Source: Hyperoodon ampullatus
Lineage: Eukaryota; Chordata; Mammalia; Artiodactyla; Ziphiidae
Assembly: GCA_949752795.1 (NCBI GenBank)
Contig: OX457064.1
Coordinates: 37,444,368 to 37,508,367, forward strand
Direction of reading: 5' to 3'
Length of the DNA: 64,000 nt
The notes below the pieces were generated by a model. That model saw nothing but the letters and a program-made list of their open reading frames with translations, did not search any database and was not told the DNA's origin. Shown here piece after piece: positions 35,887-48,150 of this stretch. The stretch's first letter is position 1, and each line of letters opens with the position of its first letter. The position numbers were made by a program, and so were the translations under genes.

Positions 35887-37760
35887 AGTAGTTTATTTGG
35901 GAGATGATTCTACAAAACGCCAGTAGGAGAGAAGGGAAATGAGACAATAAAGGCGGGCAGCAAAGAAATAAGTAAATCACCACGGTGGACAAATGGAGCT
36001 TCATCTCTCTGGGGGCCTCTGGTTGCCAGTGCACAACACATTCTTTAGACTTACTCAACCAAGGGGCAAGGAAGCTAAGATATTTACACATCAACTCTTG
36101 TCAGTCATTGGTTGTGAGCTAGTTCCTGGTGGCATTAATTCCCTGGCACTTCTGACCTGTCATGCACCTGTAATAGGCATGTGATGTAGGCTCAAGCTAC
36201 CAGAGAAAGAATTTAGGCAGAGAGAGATCTATGCTGGTGAGAGCCCCACCAGCAAACATAAAATGGTAGAGCCCTGGTAGATTTGGGCGGGGCACCAAGA
36301 GCTTCAATTACAAGCTCCTAATAAGAATTTGAGTTCCTCTGTTTATCAGTTCTAGTTCTCCTGTCCCTTTGTGGTTGAGCATTTCATAGATCATTTCTTG
36401 CCTTCTGCCTTCTGGAATGCTTTCCTCTCATTTTCTTGTATTTTGTTTTCTAACTTCTGTGTATTTGGAATGTACATTTCAAAAGCTATTATAACGGGTT
36501 ATGAAATAGAAGTAAATGCTTTTTTGCTTAAGGCCCTTATAGGCTATCCCCAGAGGAACATTTGCAGACTCAAATGCAAACTTGTGCCGTTTCAAAGCCA
36601 TTTCTGATACTTTCTTTGTTCTGGCATTTGTTACCAATAAAATGAGATTGCTGGAGAGCTGAGTTCTGGGTGGATGAGCTTTTATAAAGAAATGAATGTA
36701 TGGAGATATGAATGCATCATTGATAGATATCACAGATGTCCACCACAAACTTTAATCTTAGGACATCCTCCTTAAAATTATAGATGTTGATAAGGTCCAT
36801 GGCTGTAACAGGCTTCTTCAGTAATCGATTTTAGAAGATTTATTAGAAACGTTCCAGTATTATTATCTTAAAATACCTCGTGCTTCAAATAATCATAGGA
36901 AGAAGAACATCAACTATAATATCAATAATGTTAATTTTGGGTGATTTAAAACTGCGTGACTTCTGAATAAAAGTGACAGATTGACCAAATACATTTATTT
37001 CTGTTCCTTTCAGAAATGCCATAAAATGACAGTGGAAGAATTAAAATTCTTTAAACCTATAGTGGAAAAGAAAATGGCAGAGATAACAAAAATGAGCAGG
37101 AGAGTTCAATGAAATGTGGAAAGGGGAAAGTGAATTGAAAGGTGATTGATTAAGAGCTCTGCTGAATAGTGCCAGCACCACTGAAGGAACCGCCGGAGGG
37201 AGCAGCCGGCAGCCCCAGGCCAGAGAATTCCCAGAGGCTCAGAGCTCGCAGGCATGGGCAGCAAGGAAGCTGAGTGGTCACGTGCAGGGTCAAATGCAGA
37301 GGGACTGGTTTCAGGTCTGATTACAGAGCACTTAAACTGCCATGTCCTCTCTCTCTCACAGCCAAGAGACTTCTCCTCTCCATGCCTCTTTCCACCCTCC
37401 ACATGCACCAGGCCCATTACCGCTACAAGACTAGAGAGTTATTCTCCGGATGAACTGAACTGGGCTGGGGCCCCACAGCCCTAACAGAAAACAGAGGACA
37501 CAGGTAGAGCTGAAAAGCTGCAGACCGAGTGAGTGCAAGTCTGCCTAGTCTACTTGCCAATCTACTCCCTGAGCTCTGGGAGCCAGGCATATTCCCCTGA
37601 AACAGAAGCCTGGAAGAGTCTTTCCTGGGGACACTGAACAACTCAGGAGAAGAAAACTAAAGATACCTGCATGCCAGTATTTCCCCCTAACTACATGTAC
37701 ACAGACACATGCACACCCAATCAAAGGACTGCTAACCACTCAGGCCTCCTGTACAGAAAG
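35887..37760. other. No gene recognised
   Basis: 37170-37660 is the most G+C-rich part ('aaccgccggagggagcagcc') and has overlapping chance frames on both strands. It could be the 5' part of the LINE relic that follows. Confidence 0.35.
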
Positions 37761-38720
37761 CCCTCTAGTCCAAAAATGCCTGCATTATACAAATGCTCAC
37801 TCATAGATATGAAAGTTCCCAATGTGCAGGAGAGAGCAAAACAAATGTGAAGTTGGGCGCTGGGGGAGCCAGAGGAAGGGGTGGGAAGCACAAAGTACAG
37901 GTAGAAAAATAAACATTTGATTGATTATAATATCTTCTATCTAATAGAGGAAGTTACTTCATGCATTAAAATTAGAACAGGACACTTGGAAAAAGGATGA
38001 TTCTCAAAAAAAAAAAAAAAAAAAAAAGAGAGAGAGAACTCTGAAGAAAATGAGCCTCCAAACTGAAAGGGCCCACAGAATTACCCAGCAAAATGAATAA
38101 AATAAGACTAAGGCTAATGCTTAAAATTTATACACTAAGAATTTTCTATGTGAAATTTTAGAACAGAGATAAGGAGAAGACTGTAAAAAGCTTCCAGAGA
38201 GGGTAGGGGAAGCCACATATAAAGGAAATAGAATCAACTTGGGATCAGAATTCACAATGATTTTCGACTAGTATTCTATGCCCAGCCACACAAATCTATC
38301 ACTTATAAAGAGAGAAAAATGACATTTTCAGACAAGTAAGAATTCAATAAATATAAGATACCTTAAGGTGTTCTTCCAAAAATAAAACAATGGGGAAACC
38401 AATAAAGAAGCCATAAGGATCCAAGAAAGAGGGGATCACTGAAACAAACAGCCAAAGAAAAGACCCAGGATAGGTGCAACGCCTAGAGAACAAACAGTTC
38501 GCAATAGTGACAAAAGGTAGGAAACTCTAGGAAGAGACAGAGTGGAAATGTTGCAGGTATGGCAAATATCTTTTATAAGCACATAGCAGAGGTATTCATG
38601 CACAGAAAATCTGACAAATAGGGGATAAATTTACAATGAACTCCATGGAAAAGGCGCAACTGAAAAAGAAAACAGGCACAGCTGGCTCAGCAATAAGCAA
38701 CATTTTACTAGTCGTTTAAA
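37761..38720 (+). repeat. L1/HAL1-like ORF1 relic
   Basis: 'ctgaaagggcccacagaatt', 'acccagcaaaatgaataaaa', 'aaaaagcttccagagagggt', 'tagtattctatgcccagcca' and 'aaaatgacattttcagacaa' follow the C-terminal ORF1 region of old L1 or HAL1 elements. Many stops. A pure A run of about 23 lies at 38007-38029. A 39-base segment at 38115-38153 does not belong to the LINE order and has a near-copy at 38907-38945. Confidence 0.55.
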
Positions 38721-38774
38721 CACTAGTTGATTTTACTTAACACTTTGATACAGCTGCTGGGGAGGGTGGAGAAG

Positions 38775-38850
38775 AAATGTGCGTGTGTGCGCACGTGTGT
38801 GTGCATATGTGCATGGACATGTGGCGTGCGGACACTCGTGGGTGTATATA
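38775..38850. repeat. Imperfect GT/GC-rich alternating tract
   Basis: Alternating purine and pyrimidine units ('gtgtgtgcgcacgtgtgtgt') over about 70 bases, with interruptions. Confidence 0.7.
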
Positions 38851-38950
38851 TAAATGGGTATTGGAAGGAACTTCCTCATATCCCTGGGCAAGGAAACAAT
38901 AATACATAATGCTTAAAATGTATACCCTAAGAATTTTCTATGTGAGCACA

Positions 38951-41428
38951 TTATGTAGAAATTTTAAGGTAGACGACCAGAAGAAGGAACAACTGCTGAA
39001 GGTAATTACCCCTGTAAACTGGAGAAAGAAACTGAAGAGAGGCAGAGGAGAGGACAGTTATTTTCATTATAAGAGTTTTTTTTACTTTTTAAACTAAATA
39101 TATGCCTTATTTTGATTTTTAAAAACTATATAGAATTAATATATTACATTCTAATAATCGTACTCAATTCATGGAGAACTTGAAATTCAAGTTGGTGTTA
39201 AGGCCTGGACAGCTCTCACTATGGTTAACATCAGAGCTGAGAGAGAGGAGGGATAAAATGAATGTTTATGATATTCCATGAAAGCTGTATTATTTAACTT
39301 AAAAGTACAAATTAATTTTGAGAATCGGTATATTTTAAATAATTAAACCATTTCTCTTCCCATCCCTATACTCTGAACTCACCAAAAATTTTAATCTAGC
39401 TTTAGAAATATATACTTAGGAGAACTCATGATATCATTGTAGACAACAGAATTTCTGATATAGTAGCTGAAATGTGATCATTCAGTATGGAAATACTTTA
39501 ATTCTTCAAATACAAAAACACAATAGCAAATAAAGTGCTTTGGACCAAAAAAGAATCTATTTTACAATATTTTCTTTCAGAATCACCAACATTTTGACAA
39601 AACAGAGTTCATTCTTTATCACGAATCAACTTTTGGAACATTTCCCTTACTTGTTTGTATTGAAGTTGAGTTCAATATAATTCAGAGAGCAGACTGGCAG
39701 TTTCCGGGAGGTTAAATGTATTGAGTTGTGCTTACACAAGCACATAAAGACAGAATTACATGTGCAGAGTTGATGCATCAGAAGAAAAGTAGGAAGGAAA
39801 GAGAGGATTTAATTTTTCTCCTCCCCATTTTCTTACTTACACGAAATGAATCAGTTTGGCTACTAAAGACTGTCAAAAAGCAACATATAGCCCATGCATT
39901 AACTTTAGGGGTGTTTGCTTTTTTTTCAATCATAGAAAAAAAGGTGACTTTCTTTTAAGTTTATAAAGTTTTTTTTAAGAGTCCATTTCTTATTTGGTTC
40001 TCAATTACATGCACATCAGAGGAAAGAATTTGAAGAAATTAAGATAAATCATTTAACAATTTCCTCTAGTTTATGTCAAGTGGTTTAAATTCTTTTCTTA
40101 TCTAAAATAGTAATTTGAGTGAAACCACATTCCTTAAGAAAGCACATTTATATGGTGTTTACAGTTTGCTAGTCTACCACACTGTAGTTTTCCTTACATT
40201 CCAAATCATTCAAATCTGCTTATAACCTCAGCCAACTGAAGACCTGAGAAGAACCTATTGTTCCTGGGTTTACGAAGCATCAGTAAAAAATTAAAATAGT
40301 AATAATAAGCAGAAGAAGTAAGAACATCGATACAACTATATTATGAAGTGGGGTAGGGAAGAGGAAAATTAGTGAGTTATTCTCATGACCATCAATAAGT
40401 CAACAGACACGTTTAAAGTAAATAAATCAAGTACATTATTTAAGAATATAGAGGTCATGCAAAGCATAAAAGTCAGAAATTGCTAAAATTGACCAATATA
40501 GACTAGGAGTAAGGTGAAACTGGACAGAGAACAGTTTCTTTTTATTATAAGCCTTTCAATACTGATTGATTTGATTTCTTAAAACTATATATATACATCT
40601 ACATATATCAATACATACATATACATCTTTAAACTCTCAATATTTATGCAAGTATTATGTACATACATTTTATTTTATATACACACACACAAAAATGCCC
40701 ATTATATATATAAAATTAAGCACCCAATACCTTTACAAACATGAAATACATCTTCAGAAGTTTGTGACATTAGGGAAAATCCCTCAGAAAGCTGGGTGGA
40801 CCCAGGTGGTAAGTTTATGATGCATGACCAATAGCCTATTTCTGAACTTTGAATAAAATAAAAAGTTAACGAGTGTAAAATAAGAAACTTCACACCCTTT
40901 CAGAGACTTCTCAACAAGAGTTTCTTTTTTTTTTTCCTAGATTTTACATTAGTTGAAAAAAATCCCTGAAAAAAATCTCACTAAATGTACAAATCATTTG
41001 TTGGAGCCATACAAGCAGTAGAAGTGGCTTTCGGTAAGGTTATCATTTTTCGTTCAACACTACTAGTATGTAAAATGTTATTTATGTTCTGAAGCAGTCA
41101 TGGCACTGGCTAACCTTACATGAACCAGTCTCCCTCAATTCCAGGAGCAGCTTCCATAGGATGTTAACAATGTTGTTTTCAGGAAGAATATATACTATTA
41201 TATAATTGGACCATTCTGAAAGCACTAAGTGTGTATTTTTTAAAAAGTAATTAGAAGTTAGATTAAAATTTATGGATAAGTAATGTGACGAATGGAGCAA
41301 AATGCTGAATTTATAGTTCATTTTAAAAGGATGGATGTCATGGCAAATCATGTACCACATCAGATCAATGGAAACCAGGTAAGGATTTTAAAAACTGGTC
41401 AATCCAACTAGTATAAGTCTCTTTCCTC
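38951..41428. other. Mostly A+T-rich DNA, nothing coding recognised
   Basis: The start (to about 39125) may be the 3' end of the LINE relic. At 40585-40715 there is an irregular (TA)n/(CATA)n region with a short CA run at 40681-40690. No plausible exon. Confidence 0.4.
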
Positions 41429-41443
41429 AAAAATATATGAATG

Positions 41444-41445
41444 CA

Positions 41446-41495
<50 letters not shown>
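41444..41495 (+). mobile_element. Poly(A)-only retro-insertion
   Basis: Almost nothing but A: a leading CAC, then A. The 15-base AAAAATATATGAATG lies directly before it (41429-41443) and again at its end (41496-41510). The duplication marks an endonuclease-primed insertion of a transcript tail with essentially no body. The total A run reaches 54 (41447-41500). Confidence 0.8.
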
Positions 41496-41504
<9 letters not shown>

Positions 41505-41510
41505 TGAATG

Positions 41511-43989
41511 GACTTTCTTCCAAGCTCTAAAAACAACTAAAGAAATAACTGAGAAAAAATAGGCCTATTTATGAAATAAATACATGATGGGTATGAGCAA
41601 AAATACACAAAATGCACAATCATCAGTTCTTTTTCTGTTAAGTTAAAGGCATCAGTGGAAGATTCTCAAATTCCTTTAACAAATCCTAGGGACTGGTCCA
41701 CTAAGTTTCTCAATCTGCTTTGGTTTCTATGTTGGAAATCTAGAGGAGCATTCACGTGTTAACCACTGATTCCTCCAAACTAAGTGTCTGATGGAAACTA
41801 AACTCAGACTCAACTAAAGTAGTATCTCTGTCCTCATTCTGATCTGGACCATCCCTCCCCTTCTTTACTTTCTGATTTCCTACCACCTTCTGATATGCTT
41901 TTATGTCCTACATCAACTGAAGGCCTTCAGAGGGTGATGAAGGTAAAAAAAGAGGAGGAGGTGAGAGGTATCTCTCCCTGCAGGGTTACCTCAAAGACAT
42001 TTCAACACCACTCAAACTTTTTTTTCCTCTCTGGTTATTTCCTGCCTCCTATTATTAATTTTCTTCTTGGCTACAGACATTTTTCAGTCATTGTTATTTT
42101 GTTTAGCTGTTTAAAGCCCTCTTATATTGAGTCATATAAGGAAAAAGGCTTTACAGCCAGACAAATGTTTGGGATTCAAGAGATTCAGAGAATGGAAGGA
42201 CAAAAGACATCAAATAAGAAAATAGAAAAGTCATACAAGTACCCTAGTAAAACTCTGATGACTGAAATAGCTATTTTACCACAGGTTTTTTACTGATGTG
42301 GTTCCTTTGGCAATATCTATCATTCCAAACATACATGCTCTAGACTGGGCAGGAAATTGTTGAAGTTGAAGGGAAGAGCAGAGGAGATGGAAAAATATCA
42401 TCTTCTAATGCTTCATATGCTGAAAGATGATAAGCTATATTCCATATCAAACTCCCAGTAAACTGATTCCTATCTTCTGTGTATCTATCACTACCATAAA
42501 ATTTACTGTTATTATTAATATTAGTGCAAAATTACTTATATATTGGAAACATTGTACCACTTTTAAAGGTGACTTCCTAGAATGAAACTCCTACCAAAGA
42601 AACTCCTAGTATATGAGTTCATTAAGTCATTTTTAATGCTCAGTTGGAGACTATTACAAAGCAAGTAAAGGGCCAAAGAAGAATAAGCATTAATCTTACA
42701 GATCGTGTCTCAGAATTTTCAGTAAAAAAACAGAATGTCCATATGGTCTGAAGAACCAGAGGAGAATTTATTCCATTTCCTCCATTAGGGTTATGAATAT
42801 ATTGGTTTACCTTAATTATTTTTGTTTCTACTTATATATAAGATGCTTCACTAATATGCTACAAAACACTTCTACTATGCTACACTGGTATTTATCATTT
42901 TTACTTATCGGCTCCAAAAATCTACTTTCTGAAAAAAAATTTTGACTTAAAATTATTTTAGAGAATAAGTCATGAAAACTATAATCTGTATAGAAGGCAG
43001 TTTCCATGAACTATTATTGGAATACCATTTTTAGTCAAAATTATTTTTTATTATCATCTATATAGAGACATATATAAGATAAATATCCCAGTAAGTTCAG
43101 AACTCAAAAAATAATATATTACATTTTTTACCATTTAAATTTTACATAAATATATCAATACAAAAAATCATACATTGGCTCCCTAAAGATTTTTATTTTA
43201 ATTTGGTGGAACATTTTCTGTAAAAATCATTTACCAAAAATAATTACCAAATTCTGTGTAAAATATCAGACTTTTTAAATGCTAATTACAATTCTCAGAA
43301 TGACTTTTGTATTGTGAAACTTAATTTAGAGAAAACCAAACTACAGATTTTTTTCAGTATTATCACAAACCTAACAACTTCCTTATTGAGCCACAATACT
43401 ACTTTCAGTGACTTTCAAATCTAATTTTGTGACATTACCCAGAGATTCCCCCAAATTTTCTCAATGCTTAAAGTTTTTTCAAAAATGTTAATTTACTTAA
43501 TTAGACATGGTCTATAAAGCAGAAGGAGAGGGAAGAAAAACGGGAAGAACAAAAATGACAAAATTTAGATAATTCAGCTTTAACTAAAATTATGCAAAAG
43601 ACATGCAAGTCTCCAACAAATTTTTCTGAAAAATTAATGTAAGCTATAGCTTCAAAGAGTAAAAGATGAGAACCACTACCACGCTCTAATTCTTTCTCTT
43701 AATGTTCCTCCATTATTTTAATTGTAGTCCTAGAAACAGAATCAGACTCAGAATCAAAAGCAAATGATCTCTAACTATCAAATCCATGTGATTTTCTATG
43801 TATAACCTCAAGAATTCTTCTGCCCCCATTCTTCTAAAAGTTCATCTTTTTCTCCACTAAATTATTGTATATTACTATTGCTGACTTTTACTGTTATAAT
43901 CTCTAAAATGTAGAATGTTGCTCTACATTCTGGCTTACCTTTTTTCAAACGAAATTTCACTGAATTTCTTATTGACTAGATAGAACATT
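41511..43989. other. A+T-rich DNA, no gene recognised
   Basis: The longest unexplained plus-strand frame of the window (41895-42296, 133 codons) lies here. Its composition is not protein-like and no domain is visible. Confidence 0.4.
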
Positions 43990-44203
43990 TCTGTTTTTCT
44001 TTTTTTTTTTTGCGGTACACGAGCCTCTCACCGTTGTGGCCTCTCCCGTTGCGGAGCACAGGCTCGGGACGCACAGGCTCAGCGGCCATGGCTCACGGGC
44101 CCAGCCGCTCTGCGGCATGTGGGATCCTCCCGGACCGAGGCACGAACCCACATCCCCTGAATCGGCAGGCGGACTCTCAACCACTGTGCCACCAGGGAAA
44201 TCC
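43990..44203 (-). repeat. CHR-2-type SINE
   Basis: T tail, 'gcggtacacgagcctctcac', through 'caccagggaaatcc'; the usual 'gaagcc' head is changed to 'gaaatcc'. AGATAGAAC flanks it (43978-43986 and 44205-44213). Confidence 0.94.
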
Positions 44204-44213
44204 AAGATAGAAC

Positions 44214-47014
44214 CTTTTTTAAAGCTCCACCTAAGAGCTCTTTGCCTTTGAGTTAGTTACTATACCCCATGTTCCTGACTGACCCCCTGTATCTTTTTCT
44301 CTCAGGCTGTACTTCAGGATACTGTTAAGATCTAGTTGAGTTTTTTTCTGTTTAAGTTATGTAGGCTATCCTAAGCCACAGATCCTTTGTACTACAAATA
44401 GAACTGATGCAGTTAATTGAAGGCTTCCTGCTGCTGTATGTAGTCAGCTACTGAGGGTAGTTTGATATTTCAGTCAGTTCTTATAACATGGAGCCAAAGG
44501 CAACTTTAATTTATCTGACACCTTTAAGAGATTAGCTTTGATAATGTTTGGTGCCACATTGACAAGAATTGGCTTTTCCCCACCTTTTACACGTATTGTA
44601 TTACAACTACATGAGTCTAGGTCTTCAGATGTAGATACAGAATAGTAATAAAGACAGTGTCAGTTGAAATTTCTATGACAAAATTTTCCACTGCTCATAA
44701 AACACCATCTTTTTAATATTTCAGTACCTTTACCTAATGGCCATTGAACTCTAGTAGTTTACTTTGCAGTGTTCACAACATGCTTCTTTTCAGCGTTAGG
44801 AGTGGTCAGTGGGAGGAATTATGCATCAGTCCAGGAGAAAGATGATTCAGGACACAATAATTCTCAAATAGTAACTTTAAAAGATTGCTATATAATTCCA
44901 ATGAAATTTTATGTAAAATCATATAATAATGATCCATTATATACTTTGTGAACCTTTCCCGTGAAGATTGCAGCTTCCTGAGGGAAGTGATTCTTCACGT
45001 GCCCCTTAAATAGTGCCTAAAACAGTGAGTTTCATCTGGCACAGAACAATTTTGAATGATATGCAAAGAGACAAAATGGAGCAACCACAGAACATTATGT
45101 CTTAGGTGGCAAGGCAGAATGGATTGCAGGAGAGGCAGGCCTGGCAGTTAGGACTGAGGTGAACCAGAAATCATATGCAGAAAGTCAAAGACACCTGCAG
45201 AGAAACAGTCCAGGAGCTATACGTTCTCAAAGTGACATGGAACCAAGACCAAAGAATCCAAACTTTAGAGAATAGGCAGTAAGCATCCAACTCTGCTCTC
45301 CAAGGCCAGACTCAGTTTACAGGAAACAAATAGTCCTATATTCAAAGAGTGATCCTATTTTCATCACACCATTAATATATTCTGCAAAACAATTCAGTGT
45401 TCACAAAAACATGAACTAAGCAAAATGGCTAAGAAGGAACATTATTTAATATCCATAAGAATTATTTTACCAAAGACTGCAAATGAATTAAAGGATTACA
45501 GTTTTTGGGACAGAATTAGATTTATTTTCTAAATAATCAAACTCAGTAATTTAAAGATATATCTTCTGTGATCACCAAAGTGATTACAAAATTTCAAGTA
45601 GGGAAAGGACCAAAGAAACAAAGGCTTTGGTATTTTTGTCACTTTAAAATATCTGCCCCAATGACATTTTTTTAATCAGTGGTTTTTAAGGCCCCAATAT
45701 TATTTGCTATAGTGTTACATCTGGTCTCCGTCCAAGTCATTACATGTCCTTTCAAGCTGTCAACACCTTTTTTATGAGCTTAAATTTATCAAATAATTAG
45801 TAATTTTTCTCCTATAAGAACAATTGAGGAAGCATACTATGGCATGCAAACCTACGACGCTTTACTGATTCAGGCTGATTTATTAAGCTTTTCTAGTTTG
45901 TAATGAATGACACATTAAAAACGTACATGTGTCACTATCATTAAATCTCAAAATGATTTTGGAGTCTCCTAAGATTTCTTGGGTAGTGTATTAAAATTTC
46001 TTGGGTAGTGTATTACATAATATTTAGAAAAGCAACCTTCTGTCTGTATACATACTTTTCTATCTTTATTTCATATATATTTAAACCTCTATTTTATCAC
46101 AATCTCCTTTTACTCAAAATCTTTTACTAGAACTCTTCATGCATACTTTAAGCCAGGGGTTGAGGTGGTAATATTCTATTAAGCAGTGGTATAATTCATG
46201 TCTATTCACTCCAATTCACTCTCTAAATCTCTCCCTCTGCCTCTCAATCACAAGAGAGACACACAGAGAGAATACACATGCCTACTCTCTTCCTCCTCCC
46301 CCAAGCTTAAATTTTATCTTCAACTGCATTAATACTTAAAAAAAAATTTTATCCTATTAGTTTGAGGCCGAAATATCTTGAAACCACAAAACATAATAAC
46401 CTGTTTTCCTGAATCCAACCTGTGTACAAGTTGTGTACTTGCCTTAACTTGGACAAACTACTAATAATAGTAGAGAGTGAGCCCCACTCAACTACAGCTC
46501 TGATAGCAGGCCTCATCACAAAGTAGATGGATGGCTGAAGCAATTTCACTTCCCTTCAATGAGAAAAGCAATAGTCTGCATCTGAAATTTACAACTGACT
46601 AGTAATTCTGAGTTAAAAATCCCTGCAATTCTTAAAGACTACAGTTAATTTTCTTCAAGCATAAAAAAACTGTTAACTTTCAGTCCTCAAAGAAATACAG
46701 CAGTTAATTATATATGTATTAGCTTTCTCATATTCACTATACATGTAAATATATGTATACATGTAGATATAAGTGTGCATGCCAAAACCCGATTTCCACA
46801 CAGCTTTCATATTTGACTACTCTGAGATGCTGAACCCAGCCAGATGCTGCAGTTTCCACAGCGCTTCTTTCCCCTCTATGATTTCACTGCTTAAGGTTTT
46901 TCTGCTCTCATTCTTCCCCAACCCTCATTCAGTGAAAATCGGTCAATTTTTCCCACCAGCCTCCACTGTACATCTGTCAGTCCAGATGGGTTGCAAGACA
47001 AGCAATGGGAAGAA

Positions 47015-47017
<3 letters not shown>
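44214..47017. other. No gene recognised
   Basis: A 20-base unit is doubled at 45974-46015. The plus-strand frame running into the CA tract (46773-47138) is driven by the repeat. 45010-45290 may be an ancient LINE piece. Confidence 0.35.
45974..46015. repeat. Tandem duplication, period 22
   Basis: ATTTCTTGGGTAGTGTATTA occurs exactly at 45974-45993 and 45996-46015, separated by two bases. Confidence 0.95.
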
Positions 47018-47060
<43 letters not shown>

Positions 47061-47072
47061 ACACACACACAC
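47018..47072. repeat. (CA)n microsatellite with one interruption
   Basis: CA units over about 55 bases with a single CATA break near 47055. Confidence 0.97.
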
Positions 47073-47094
47073 GTAGATTTCAAGTTCCATGGGG

Positions 47095-47790
47095 GCAAGC
47101 ATACATACAAGTCTGTTTTGTTCCCTTGTCTACCTTAGGCACCGAGACAATGTCTGGCACATAAAAAGCACTCAAAAAACGCTTGTCAAATAAATGAATA
47201 ATGGCTCCACATCTACCCAGTCACGAATGTTAGAAATCTAAGAGTCATTCTAGATTTGTTCTTCTACCTTTTGCATCAATTCCCAATTTCTCGATATCTG
47301 TTCCTTCCAGTTCCCTTTTATTATTCATTCACTATTTCTGCCCAGACACTTATAGTTAATAGTTAACAGGCTGAATGAAATTTACACAACCCATTTTAAG
47401 GGGTGTCCTACACTTTACACTGTAGCCAAAGTTACATTTCCAGGAAGAATTTCTTATTGTGCAGCTCTACTGCTTAAAATCTTTTAGAGGTTCACAGTCA
47501 CCATCTTTGCATGGAATTAAAGGTCCTTAATCATCTTTTTCCTGCCTGTTTTACAGCTTCATCTCCTACCACAGCAACAGTATAGATCAAGGCCTCCAGC
47601 CATCCTCAAACACACAGAACTTCCCTTCAGTGATCTTCTTTGTAAGGTTTTCCAGGTCTTCTCAATCTTGCATATTCTAGTTTGGGCACCTATTGCATTC
47701 TGTTTACTTTGCCTTTTTTCTCCATTCTAGACAGTGTGCTCCAGAAGCAAGACATTGCATCATTCACTTAAAAAATTCAGTGGGCATCCA
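47095..47790 (+). repeat. LINE 3' UTR fragments (L2/L1ME type)
   Basis: A first end at about 47095-47205 ('gagacaatgtctggcacata', 'tcaaataaatgaataatgg') is followed by a second, pyrimidine-rich piece with 'gcagctctactgcttaaaat', 'gtccttaatcatctttttcc' and 'gttttccaggtcttctcaat'. Both follow LINE 3' UTR order. Confidence 0.55.
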
Positions 47791-47814
47791 TAAGTGCTTC
47801 TTTTTTTCTTACGG

Positions 47815-48150
47815 TTTTGTTAAGAAATAATTGACATACATCACTGTATAAGTTTAAGGTGTACAGCATGATGGTTTGAACTATACATATTGTGAAATGA
47901 TTACCACAATAGGTTTAGTTAACATCCATCATCTCATAGAGATACATTAAAAGAAAAAGAAAGAAGAAAAAAATTCTCCTTGTAATTAGAACTCTTAGGA
48001 TCTACTCTCTTATCAACTTTCCTATATACCATACGTCAGTGTTAACTACAGTCATCATGTTGTACATTACATCCCTAGTATTTATCTTATAACTGGAAGT
48101 TTGTACCTTTTAACCACCTTCCTCCAGTTCCCTGCCTCCTGCAACCCCAT
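47815..48150 (-). repeat. Old L1 3' UTR fragment
   Basis: 'gaaataattgacatacatca', 'gtttaaggtgtacagcatga', 'ttaacatccatcatctcata' and 'catgttgtacattacatccc' are conserved antisense L1 3' UTR blocks. Confidence 0.75.

Noticed and set aside
41895..42296. 133-codon plus-strand frame
   Set aside because: No domain, no splice context, and Phe/Ile/Lys-rich composition as expected from A+T-rich DNA. Length is within chance for 64 kb.
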